This document shows, piece after piece, positions 55,904-63,791 of a stretch of 64,000 bases of DNA. Position numbers and translations under genes: made by a program. Source of the DNA: Aquabacterium sp. J223. GTDB lineage: Bacteria; Pseudomonadota; Gammaproteobacteria; Burkholderiales; Burkholderiaceae_C. Positions within the stretch are counted from its first letter, which is position 1. The number at the start of each line of letters is the position of its first letter. The stretch lies in contig NZ_CP088297.1 in the NCBI RefSeq assembly GCF_024666615.1, forward strand, positions 1,302,001-1,366,000. The letters run 5' to 3'. A model generated the notes under the pieces. That model worked only from the letters and a program-made list of their open reading frames with translations, was not told the DNA's origin and ran no database searches.

Positions 55904-56894
55904 ATGAACTACACCCGACGACACCTTCTGGCCGCCGGCAGTGCCGCGGCTGCATCGGCCGCGCTGCCCAGCCTGTCGCTGGCCCAGTCGGCACCCGCGG
56001 TGGACACCGCTCGCCTGCTGTGCGGCTTCCCCGCCGGTGGCACCACCGACGCGGTGACGCGCCGGGTCGCCGACAAGCTGCGCGGCACCTACGCCCGCAA
56101 CACGCTGGTGGAGAACAAGGCCGGCGCCGGTGGCCGCCTGGCGGTCGAAGAGCTCCGGCGCGCGGCGCCGGACGGCACCACGATGCTGCTGACCCCGGCG
56201 TCGATGATCACGCTGTACCCCTACGTCTTCCAGAAGCTGAGCTACACCCCCCGAGGACGTGACCCCGGTGGCGATCGGCGCGTTCATCCAGTTCGGCTTC
56301 GGCGTCGGCCCGGCGGTGCCCGAGTCGGTGAAGAACCTCAGGGACTTCCTCGCCTGGGCCAAGGCCAACCCGGACAAGGCCAACTACGGCACCCCCGGCG
56401 CCGGCTCGCCCAACCACTTCATCGCCGCGCTGCTGTCCAAGGAAAGCGGCGTCGACCTGAACCATGTGCCGTACAAGGGCTCGGCGCCGGGCATCCAGGA
56501 CCTGCTGGGCGGCCAGGTGTCGTCCATGTCGTCCCCGGTGGGCGACTACGTGCCGCACCTGAAGACCGGCCGCCTGCGCCTGCTGGCGACCTCCGGCGCG
56601 CAGCGCTCGCGCTTCACGCCCGACGTGCCCACCTATTCCGAGCAGGGCTTCAAGACGCTGCAGATGCAGGAGTGGTACGGCTTCTTCATGCCGGCCCGCA
56701 CCCCGGCCGACCTCGTCGCCCGTGCGGCCGCCGGCATCCGTGCCGCCGCCACTTCGCCCGACGTGATCGACGGGCTGGCCCAGCTCGGCGTCGAGACCTG
56801 GACGGCCAACACCGACATGGCCCGCGCCGTCCGCGAGGAGCATGCGGCCTGGGGTCCGATCGTCAAGCGCGTCGGGTTCACCCCCGAAGCCTGA
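55904..56894 (+). pseudogene. Bug-type periplasmic receptor of the hydroxycinnamate cluster, one frameshift
   Basis: The signal peptide is TRRHLLAAGSAAAASAALPS with a twin-Arg motif. The mature part has GFPAGGTTDAVTRRVADKL and NKAGAGGRLAVEELRRAAPD, the Bug ligand loops. The frame shifts in the C6 run 56247-56252; removing one C gives YTPEDVTPVAIGAFIQFG across the join and 329 residues, the family length. No TctA or TctB is beside it, so it may share a membrane part or act as a sensor protein. It is probably intact in the cell. GGAGACGAG precedes the ATG. Confidence 0.82.
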
Positions 56895-56907
56895 CGGTGC
56901 GGTCGTG

Positions 56908-57459
56908 GTGACGCCGACCGTGCCGGTCCCCACGGCCGACCCGACGAGCCATGACGACAGCAACGGGGCGGCGCCGACCGGCCGCCGCCGGCGTGCGGCG
57001 GCGCCGGCGGGCCGGGCCCGCGCGGTGGCGCCGGCGCTGAAGCAGCAGCGCATGGTGCACCTGCTGGGCTACCGTCTGGCCCGCGCCGACGTGCGGCCCA
57101 AGCAGGCCTTCGTCGAGCACCTGGGCCGTCCCTTCCGGCTGCGGCCGGTGGAATTCACCATCCTGCAGCTGGTGGCCGAGAACGACGGCATCACCCAGAA
57201 GCAGCTGGCGCAGGCGCTGGCCCTGCAGCCGCCGCACCTGACGCTGCTGATCGACCGACTGGTCGAGCGTGGTGTCGTCGCCCGCGTGCGCAGCGAGGCC
57301 GACCGCCGGGCGCAGATCGTCTGCCTGACCGACGACGGCCGCATGCTGGCCGAGGCCACGCGGCAGGCCTCGCTGACGATGGAAGACGACGTGCTGGCGC
57401 GCCTGAGCAGCGGCGAACGCGCGCTGCTGTTCGAGCTGCTCGACAAGCTCGCCGGTTGA
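56908..57459 (+). CDS. MarR-family transcriptional regulator
   Basis: The protein has about 183 residues from the GTG at 56908. Its first 50 residues are Ala/Arg-rich and poorly conserved, so the true start could be later; in-frame starts also exist upstream, inside the Bug gene. The winged helix is clear: RPVEFTILQLVAENDGITQK, LAQALALQPPHLTLLIDRLV, RGVVARVRSEADRRAQIVCL. MarR proteins of hydroxycinnamate clusters are usually repressors released by the CoA thioester. The gene starts 13 bases after the Bug gene, in the same direction, so it is probably co-transcribed. Confidence 0.83.
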   Translation: MTPTVPVPTADPTSHDDSNGAAPTGRRRRAAAPAGRARAVAPALKQQRMVHLLGYRLARADVRPKQAFVEHLGRPFRLRPVEFTILQLVAENDGITQKQLAQALALQPPHLTLLIDRLVERGVVARVRSEADRRAQIVCLTDDGRMLAEATRQASLTMEDDVLARLSSGERALLFELLDKLAG

Positions 57460-57518
57460 CGTGGGCGGGCCGGCGCCCGGTTGAGCCCCGCCGGTCCGGC
57501 GGGCCTACCATCGCTGGC

Positions 57519-58094
57519 ATGAACAAGGCCTTCACCCGCGAGAGCGACGGCAACGAGGACGAGGACGACGACCTGCCGGGCCTGCCGCCGCTGCCCGCCG
57601 GCACCCGCAACTACATGACGCCCGAAGGCCACCGGCGCCTGCGGGCGGAGCTGCTGTCGCTGATCGACGACGAGCGGCCGAAGGTGGTCGAGGTGGTCAG
57701 CTGGGCCGCCAAGAACGGCGACCGCTCCGAGAACGGCGACTATCTCTACGGCAAGAAGCGGCTGCGCGAGATCGACCGTCGCATCCGCTTCCTCACCAAG
57801 CGGCTGGACGTGGCGGAGGTGGCCGACCCTTCGGCCCACCACGGCAGCGACCAGGTCTTCTTCGGTGCCACCGTCACCTACGCCAACGCCAGGGGCGAGG
57901 AGCGCACGATCACCATCAAGGGCATCGACGAAGCCGACAGCCTGAAGGGCGAGGTGAGCTGGATCTCCCCGATCGCGCGCGCCCTGCTGAAGTCGTGCGA
58001 AGGCGACGAGGTGCAACTCGCGACCCCCGGCGGCGTCGAGCGGCTGGAGGTGCTGGCGGTCCGCTACCCGGCCCCCGGCGCAGCGGACGGCTGA
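57519..58094 (+). CDS. greB: transcription elongation factor GreB
   Basis: The protein has 191 residues from the ATG at 57519. An acidic N-terminal stretch (about 30 residues) precedes the coiled coil: NYMTPEGHRRLRAELLSLID, VSWAAKNGDRSENGDYLYGK with the tip acids that reach the polymerase active site, and REIDRRIRFLTKRLDVAEVA. The C-terminal FKBP-like domain has FFGATVTYANARGEERTITI and SWISPIARALL. It rescues backtracked RNA polymerase. YLYGKKRLREIDRR favours GreB over GreA. Confidence 0.94.
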   Translation: MNKAFTRESDGNEDEDDDLPGLPPLPAGTRNYMTPEGHRRLRAELLSLIDDERPKVVEVVSWAAKNGDRSENGDYLYGKKRLREIDRRIRFLTKRLDVAEVADPSAHHGSDQVFFGATVTYANARGEERTITIKGIDEADSLKGEVSWISPIARALLKSCEGDEVQLATPGGVERLEVLAVRYPAPGAADG

Positions 58095-58208
58095 CGCTGC
58101 GACGTCGGCGCGCCATCATCGGCCCCGCTCGGGCCCGGTGATTGCCGTGGTCGGGGCATGGCCAGTCTTCCGTGTGCCGTCCGCTCCCTCCGCTGCCGGC
58201 GCCCGGCC

Positions 58209-58994
58209 ATGCCGGCCCGCGCGCTGGCCGCCGCCGCCGTGCTCGTCGCCGCCATGGGCTGCACGACACGGCCCGGTGTGCCGCCCATGCCGTTGACCGG
58301 TCCCGCGGCGCCGCCGCTGGTGATCATCCCGCCGCACCAGCCGCCGGCGAACCCACCCCCGCCGCGCCCGGGTGGCGGCGCCAGCGGTCCGACGTCGCGC
58401 CTGGAACCGGCGCCGACCGTCGGCGGGTCGCAGGCGGACCTCGTCCGCCGCGTCGTGGCCCGGGGCGACCACGGCGGCCGGTCCTTCGCGGTGATCGACA
58501 AGCGGGCGGCGCGGCTGTCGGTGTTCGACGGCACCGGCCGGCTGCTGGGCAGCGCCCCGGTGCTGCTGGGGCTGGCGGAAGGGGACCGCTCGGTGCCCGG
58601 CATCGGCGAACGGCCGCTGGCCGACATCCGGCGCGAGGAACGCACCACGCCGGCCGGTCGCTTCGTCGCCGAGCCCGGCCGCAACCTGGCCGGCGAGGAC
58701 ATCGTCTGGGTCGACTACGACGCGGCGGTGTCGCTGCACCGGGTGCGGCCGCTCAACCCGGCCGAGCGGCGGCTGCAGCGGCTGGCGTCGCCGACGCCGG
58801 CGGACAACCGCATCTCGTACGGCTGCGTCAACGTGCCGGTGGCGTTCTACGAGCGCTGGGTCAAGCCCGCCTTCGCCACGCCGGGCGGCGTGGTCTACGT
58901 GCTGCCGGAGCGCGAGCCGATGGCCAGCGCCTTCCCCGCGCTGTTCGGGCCCGACCGAGGCCCGGCGCTGGCCGCGGCGTCGACCGGCGGCTGA
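58209..58994 (+). CDS. L,D-transpeptidase-like lipoprotein
   Basis: The protein has 261 residues from the ATG at 58209, which puts a lipobox (LVAAMGC) at the end of a normal signal; an ATG 17 codons earlier is also possible. A Pro-rich linker (PPHQPPANPPPPRPGGG) precedes a catalytic-domain-like part: FAVIDKRAARLSVFDGTGRL, TTPAGRF, EPGRNLAGEDIVW, SLHRVRP and NRISYGCVNVPVAFYERWV. YkuD enzymes have SHGC followed by Arg; here it is SYGCVN, with Tyr for His and Asn for Arg. The Cys and an upstream His are kept, so activity is possible but not certain. It is homologous to 6827-7482 and likewise faces a GGDEF-EAL gene. Confidence 0.78.
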   Translation: MPARALAAAAVLVAAMGCTTRPGVPPMPLTGPAAPPLVIIPPHQPPANPPPPRPGGGASGPTSRLEPAPTVGGSQADLVRRVVARGDHGGRSFAVIDKRAARLSVFDGTGRLLGSAPVLLGLAEGDRSVPGIGERPLADIRREERTTPAGRFVAEPGRNLAGEDIVWVDYDAAVSLHRVRPLNPAERRLQRLASPTPADNRISYGCVNVPVAFYERWVKPAFATPGGVVYVLPEREPMASAFPALFGPDRGPALAAASTGG

Positions 58995-59004
58995 CGCCCG
59001 TCGC

Positions 59005-61398
59005 TCAGGCGGTGACGGGGTCGGCCTGGCGCGCCGACCAGGCCATCAGCCAGCCGGCGAATTCCTCTTCCGGCATCGGTCGGGCGATGTGGTAGCCCTG
59101 GCCCTCGTCGCAGCCCAGCTCGTGCAGCAGGTCCCAGGTGGCGCGGTCTTCCACGCCCTCGGCGACGACGCTCAGGCCCAGGTTGTGCGCCAGGTCGATG
59201 GTCGAGCGCACGATCTTGCGGTCGGCCGGGTCGCGTGTCATCGCCATCACGAAGCTGCGGTCGATCTTCAGCTCGTGCAGCGGCAGCCGCTTCAGGTAGG
59301 CCAGCGACGAGTAGCCGGTGCCGAAGTCGTCGATGGACAGCTTCAGCCCCATCGCGTGCAGCCGCGCCAGCGTCTGCAGGGCACGTTCGGGGTCGTCCAT
59401 GATGGCGCTCTCGGTGATCTCCAGGCACACCAGGGTGGAGGACATCTTGCGCTCGACCAGCAGCCGCTCCAGCTTGGCGGGCAGGTCCTGGTCCAGCAGG
59501 TCGCGGGTGGACAGGTTGACCGAGAACTTCAGCGGCAGGTCGAGGTTCTTCAGCGCCTGCGCCCGGGCCGCGCAGCGCTCGATCATCCAGCCGGTGAGCT
59601 GGCGGATGAAGCCGGTCTGCTCGGCGAAGGGGATGAACTGCATCGGCGGCACCAGGCCGCGCTTGGGGTGCTGCCAGCGCACCAGCGCCTCGGCGCCGAG
59701 CACCCGGCCGTCGGCCAGCGCGATCTTGGGCTGCAGGTACAGCCGCAGCTGGTTCTCGGCGACGGCCTCGCGCAGCTCGCTGAGCAGCGACAGCGACTCG
59801 GCGCTGGCCGAGTCCAGCGCCGGCTCGTAGACGGTCACGCCGGAGCGCCGGTCCTTGGCCGCGTACATCGCCACCTCGGCGTGCCCGAGCAGCAGGTCGG
59901 CCTCGTGCGCATGGGTGGGGTACAGCGCGATGCCGACGGCGGCGCTGGCGTCCACCGTGTGGTCGTCCAGCGACAGCGGCCGCTCCAGCGCCTGGCGCAG
60001 CCGCTGCGCCACCGCCATCGCGGCTTCGCCGTCGGCCTGCGGCAGCAGCACCGCGAACTCGTCGCCCGACAGCCGCGCCACCATGTCGTGCTCGCGCAGC
60101 ACGCTGCCGGCCAGCCGGCCGGCGATCTCGCGCAGCAGCCGGTCGCCGAAGGCCTGGCCGAGCACGTCGTTGACGTGCTTGAAGCGGTCCAGGTCGAGCA
60201 CCAGCACCGCGCAGGGCAGGCCGCCGCGGGTGGCCTGCGTCATCCGCTCGCGCAGCTGTTCGCGGTTGGGCAGGCCGGTCAGCGGGTCCCAGTACGCCAG
60301 CCGGCGGATCTGCGCCTCGCGCTGCTGCATGGCCTGGCGCATCGACTCGAAGGAATGGGCCAGGTCGCGCACCTCGTCCTGGCTGGCCACCGCCACCGGC
60401 GTGGAGTAGTCGCCGGCGCCCAGCCGCTCGGCGCTGGCCGACAGCTGCTTGATCGGGCCGGTGATGCGCCGCGCGGTGAACAGGCTGCCGGCGCCGAAGA
60501 CGCCGACACCGACCAGGGTGATCGCCAGCAGCGACCACTGCAGCTGGCGGTACGGCGCCACCACGGCGTCGACCGAGCGCAGCAGCAGCACCGCCACCTC
60601 CTCGTGTGCGTTCATCGCCAGCGGCATCAGCCGCGCGCCGTAGTCCTCGCCGGCGAGCACGACACGGCCCCAGCCGTCCTCCTCGCGGTAGGCCGTCGCC
60701 ACCTTCGCGGCCGTCGCTGCGGCGCCGGGCAGCGGCCGCCACGGCAGGCCGCGCGCGCTGCGTTCGCGCGACAGCAGCTCCATCTTCAGGCCGACCATCT
60801 CCTCGAGTTCCTGGCCCAGCCGCGCGCTGATGGGAAAGCCCATCGAGACATGGCCGATGACCTGCGGCGCGCGCACCGGCACGCTGACCAGCTGGAAAGG
60901 CTGTCCGTCGAGCACGTAGACCGGCGCCTGCGCGGATTCGCCGGCGATCTGCTGGAAGCGCAGGTTGTCGGCCACGATGGTCGGCAGGTCGGCTTCACCG
61001 GCCGCCGTGCTGGCGACCAGCCGCTGGCGGTTGTCGGTGAAGAGCGCGGCACTGGCGCCGATGCGCTGGCCATGGTTGTCCAGCGCGTCCAGCACGGTGC
61101 CCTGGTCGCCGCTTCCCACCGCGGCGCGGAAGCCGTAGTCGGCGGCCAGCAGGCGGGCGCCGGCCGCCAGCTGTTCGGCGTTCTGCAGCAACAGCCGGCG
61201 CAGCACCTTCTCGCCGGTCTGCAGTTCACGCTCGATCTGCCGGCGGGCGTTGTGCTCGATGCTGCTGCGGATGGCGGTGAAGCCGGCCAGCTGCACCAGC
61301 AGCAGCAGCCCGAGCGACAGCGCGAAGATGCGCACGTCCAGCCGGCGCAGCAGCGGCAGCAGGCCGGTGCGGGAGGCGGTGCTCGCGCGGTCGCTCAT
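59005..61398 (-). CDS. membrane-bound HAMP-GGDEF-EAL cyclic-di-GMP enzyme
   Basis: The protein has 797 residues from the ATG at 61398. A transmembrane helix (about 23-45), a periplasmic Cache-like sensor, a second helix (about 275-300, LQWSLLAITLVGVGVFGAGS) and HAMP precede the GGDEF domain, whose motif is LSGDEF (SGDEF variant, often still active). The EAL domain is complete, with EALVRW, DDFGTGYSSL and AEGVED. It may work mainly as a phosphodiesterase. The cupredoxin gene ends 7 bases upstream on the same strand, so the two are co-transcribed. It faces the L,D-transpeptidase-like gene with 10 bases between. Confidence 0.9.
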   Translation of the reverse strand: MSDRASTASRTGLLPLLRRLDVRIFALSLGLLLLVQLAGFTAIRSSIEHNARRQIERELQTGEKVLRRLLLQNAEQLAAGARLLAADYGFRAAVGSGDQGTVLDALDNHGQRIGASAALFTDNRQRLVASTAAGEADLPTIVADNLRFQQIAGESAQAPVYVLDGQPFQLVSVPVRAPQVIGHVSMGFPISARLGQELEEMVGLKMELLSRERSARGLPWRPLPGAAATAAKVATAYREEDGWGRVVLAGEDYGARLMPLAMNAHEEVAVLLLRSVDAVVAPYRQLQWSLLAITLVGVGVFGAGSLFTARRITGPIKQLSASAERLGAGDYSTPVAVASQDEVRDLAHSFESMRQAMQQREAQIRRLAYWDPLTGLPNREQLRERMTQATRGGLPCAVLVLDLDRFKHVNDVLGQAFGDRLLREIAGRLAGSVLREHDMVARLSGDEFAVLLPQADGEAAMAVAQRLRQALERPLSLDDHTVDASAAVGIALYPTHAHEADLLLGHAEVAMYAAKDRRSGVTVYEPALDSASAESLSLLSELREAVAENQLRLYLQPKIALADGRVLGAEALVRWQHPKRGLVPPMQFIPFAEQTGFIRQLTGWMIERCAARAQALKNLDLPLKFSVNLSTRDLLDQDLPAKLERLLVERKMSSTLVCLEITESAIMDDPERALQTLARLHAMGLKLSIDDFGTGYSSLAYLKRLPLHELKIDRSFVMAMTRDPADRKIVRSTIDLAHNLGLSVVAEGVEDRATWDLLHELGCDEGQGYHIARPMPEEEFAGWLMAWSARQADPVTA

Positions 61399-61405
61399 GG
61401 CTGCC

Positions 61406-62041
61406 TCAGGGCCGCGGCCCGCCGCCCGCCAGCGTGACCTGCAGGCGCATCGGTGCGCCGCCCACGGTGACGGCCTGCTCGGTCCAGCCGGCCTCTTCGC
61501 CCATGCCGACGTGCCACAGCTGCAGCCGGTAGGCACCGGGCGGCAGGTCCAGGCTGGCCTGACCGGTCGCGCCGGTCAGCGCGAAATGCGGCGTGTCCAC
61601 CACCGCCAGCCAGGCCGCCATGCGGTCGTGGATGTTGCAGCCCAGCACCGCCACCCCGGCGCGTTCGAAGACCACCGGCTGTGCCGGCGTGCCGGCGTAG
61701 AGCTTGAGTTCGAAGCGCTTGGTGGGCGAGACCGAATAGACGTGGTGCCGCACGGTGTCGAAGTTCGGGAAGTGCACCGCGGTGCCGGCCTGCACCACCA
61801 GCACCTGCGGCTGGAACTGGCGATCGCGCTGGGCCAGCTGCGCACTGGTGCCCGGCGCCGCCGCCGTGCGGCCGCCGCGGGCCACCGCGGCGACCACCGC
61901 GTCGGGCAGCGCGCGGCCCGCCGCGTCGCTGACCGCGACCACCAGTTCCACCGCGCCGGCGGGCGCGCAGGCGCCCGCGCTCAGCGCGAACGGAACGCTC
62001 AGGGCCAGGCGGCACAGGGGCAGGGTGGAACGCGAAAGCAT
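61406..62041 (-). CDS. exported cupredoxin-like protein (methylamine-utilization-type)
   Basis: The 211-residue protein has a signal peptide (LCRLALSVPFALSAGACAPA). The fold is cupredoxin-like, and type 1 copper ligands can be placed: His in TVRHHVYS, then Cys, His and Met in GCNIHDRM. It would bind copper in the periplasm and carry electrons or sense redox state. Proteins of this type are often labelled methylamine utilization protein, but no methylamine genes are here. It is the first gene of a two-gene unit with the GGDEF-EAL sensor, whose Cache-like domain lies in the same compartment. Confidence 0.8.
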   Translation of the reverse strand: MLSRSTLPLCRLALSVPFALSAGACAPAGAVELVVAVSDAAGRALPDAVVAAVARGGRTAAAPGTSAQLAQRDRQFQPQVLVVQAGTAVHFPNFDTVRHHVYSVSPTKRFELKLYAGTPAQPVVFERAGVAVLGCNIHDRMAAWLAVVDTPHFALTGATGQASLDLPPGAYRLQLWHVGMGEEAGWTEQAVTVGGAPMRLQVTLAGGGPRP

Positions 62042-62200
62042 GGGCGTGGGCCGGCGAGTGTGGGCGAGGACCGGCGGGCGCGGTGCCTGCGACAACGGCC
62101 TCTTCCGATCCCTTATCGGCCGGCGTCGCCGCGGCTTGACCGCCGGTTGCGCGGCTTTTCGCGCTTCGCCGCATCCGGGCACCCGCCGCCCGGCCTTCGG

Positions 62201-62234
62201 CCAAAGAAAAAGGGCGGCCCCTCGGGGCCGCCCT
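62201..62234 (-). terminator. intrinsic terminator of the Gly/Ser/Thr-rich protein gene
   Basis: AAGGGCGGCCC and GGGCCGCCCTT form an 11-bp stem around CTCG. On the minus strand the stem is followed by TTTCTTTGG. It lies 43 bases after the stop of the gene at 62277. Confidence 0.85.
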
Positions 62235-62276
62235 TGCCGACGCAGACAGCGTGTGCAGGCGCCGGCAGGCGTGCGG

Positions 62277-62792
62277 TCAGCCGCGGTCGGCGCGGGCCGG
62301 ACGGCTGGTGTCGGTGCTGCCGCCGTAGCCGCCGCCGGTGGACGAGCCGCTGCCCATGCCACCGGTGGTGCCGGTGCTGCCGCTGCCCATCGTGGAGCCG
62401 GTGGTGCCGCCGGTGCCGGCCGCGCCGCTGCCCATGGTCGAGCCGCTGGTGCTGCTGCCCATGCCACCGGCGCCGGTCGAGCCGGTGCCCGCCGCGCCGC
62501 TGGTGTTGCCGCTGCCCATGGTCGAGCCGCTGGTGCCGCTGCCGCCCATGCCGGCCCCGGAGGTGGCGCTGCCGGTGCTGCCGCCGGTGGTGCCGGCGCC
62601 GGTGCCCGCGGCGCCAGTGGTTCCGGCCGCCGGGGCGGTGTTGCCGTAGCCGGGCGAGCCGCTGCTGGTGTTGCTGCCGGAGTTCATGTTGCCGGCGCTG
62701 CCGGAGGTGCCGGACTGGGCCTGCACGACGCCGACCGTCGCGGCGAGGGCGGCGGTACAGGCGAGGGCGCTGAGGGTCTTGAGGTGACGCAT
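62277..62792 (-). CDS. exported low-complexity Gly/Ser/Thr-rich protein
   Basis: The protein has 171 residues from the ATG at 62792, with a clear signal peptide (TLSALACTAALAATVGVVQA) cut before QSGTSG. The mature 145 residues are almost only Gly, Ser, Thr, Ala, Asn and Met, with repeats of SGSTMGSG and TGGMGSG. It has nearly no charge until the last residues (TSRPARADRG). An exact 28-base direct repeat (62424-62451 and 62508-62535) encodes one repeat unit. Such proteins are seen in Burkholderiales without a known role; extracellular or surface matrix is a guess. It has its own terminator and is divergent from the hemerythrin gene. Confidence 0.8.
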   Translation of the reverse strand: MRHLKTLSALACTAALAATVGVVQAQSGTSGSAGNMNSGSNTSSGSPGYGNTAPAAGTTGAAGTGAGTTGGSTGSATSGAGMGGSGTSGSTMGSGNTSGAAGTGSTGAGGMGSSTSGSTMGSGAAGTGGTTGSTMGSGSTGTTGGMGSGSSTGGGYGGSTDTSRPARADRG

Positions 62793-63042
62793 GGTGTGAA
62801 TGCTCCTGAGCTGTGGGGGTGGTTGCCGCCGTGGTCCGCTGCGCCGTGTGGCCCTTGGCGGACCGCCGGGCAGACCGTTGCGGCCGGCGGTTGGAATCGG
62901 CAACGCCTGTTCCCATCCGCCGGTCGAAACCTGCCGACCGCCTGTGGGGCGTGGCCGTCAGGGTCGCACCGAAGGGAATGGGGCTTGCCCCGGTTCAGCC
63001 TCCCCTGCCTTCCCGCTTCCCTTTCCCCGAGGAGCCGTCGCC

Positions 63043-63657
63043 ATGACCTCGCACGCCGCCGACACCACCGCCTTCCGCTCGCTGGTGCACAAGTTGTCGC
63101 CCAGCATCACGAAGATGATCCGCATGGACCACTCGCACGTGCTGCTCACCTTCCACGGCTACCAGCCCGACACCTCGCCCGCGCGCAAGCAGGGCATCGT
63201 CGACACCCTCTGCCTGGCGCTGGAGATCCACGCGCAGCTCGAGGAAGAGATCTTCTACCCCGCCATGGCCGAGGTCGCCGGCGGCAACGAGGTGCTGGCC
63301 AAGGCCAAGCCGGAGCACGACGACATGCGCCGCCTGATCGGCGAGCTGCGCGCCATGGCGCCCGGCGACCTGGCCTACGACGAGACCGTGATGGCGCTCA
63401 TGCGCGACGTCATGCACCACGTCGCCGACGAGGAGACGGTGCTGCTGCCCGAGGCCGAGCGCCTGCTCGCCGGCCGCCTGGAGGCGCTGGGCGCGCAGAT
63501 GACCAAGCGCCGGCTGCAGCTGGCCGGGCCGAAGGCCCCGCAGATCGCGATCAACAGCGTCAAGGCCATGCCGGCCGGTGCCATGCTGATGGCCGGCGGC
63601 CTGATCGCGGGCGGCTGGTTGCTGTCCCGCGCGTGGCGCGGGACAGCACGCATGTAG
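63043..63657 (+). CDS. hemerythrin-domain protein with C-terminal membrane helix
   Basis: The protein has 204 residues from the ATG at 63043, preceded by GAGGAG. The four-helix hemerythrin bundle has its iron ligands in MDHSHVLLTFHGY, LEIHAQLEEEIFYPAM, KPEHDDMRRLI and MHHVADEETVLLPEAE. These would bind a diiron site that takes up oxygen or senses it or NO. A C-terminal extension of about 60 residues ends in a hydrophobic helix (AGAMLMAGGLIAGGWLLSRA), so the protein is probably tail-anchored with the bundle in the cytoplasm. Confidence 0.85.
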   Translation: MTSHAADTTAFRSLVHKLSPSITKMIRMDHSHVLLTFHGYQPDTSPARKQGIVDTLCLALEIHAQLEEEIFYPAMAEVAGGNEVLAKAKPEHDDMRRLIGELRAMAPGDLAYDETVMALMRDVMHHVADEETVLLPEAERLLAGRLEALGAQMTKRRLQLAGPKAPQIAINSVKAMPAGAMLMAGGLIAGGWLLSRAWRGTARM

Positions 63658-63699
63658 CCCCGCCGTCGCCGACGGACGTCCGCCCCCCCCGTGGGCGCT

Positions 63700-63733
63700 C
63701 GCTTCGCGACCGGGAGACCCGGATCGCGAAGCG
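63700..63733. terminator. long hairpin after the hemerythrin gene
   Basis: CGCTTCGCGACCGGG and CCCGGATCGCGAAGCG pair over about 15 positions with one bulge around AGA. It lies 43 bases after the hemerythrin stop and before the convergent DUF445 gene. No T-run is present. A C8 run precedes it (63683-63690). Confidence 0.5.
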
Positions 63734-63791
63734 TTCGTCGGCGAGCACCGCCGCTGGCCACTGCATGGCCTGTCCCGAGGGGAATCGCCCC

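Noticed and set aside
62338-62649. 103-codon Pro/Val/Leu-rich frame and CRISPR-like short repeats
   Set aside because: The repeats are uneven coding repeats of the Gly/Ser/Thr-rich protein on the other strand. There are no regular spacers, and the plus-strand frame is its mirror.
63683-63690. C8 run as a phase-variation tract
   Set aside because: It lies between genes, after the hemerythrin stop, with no start codon or promoter element that it could switch.
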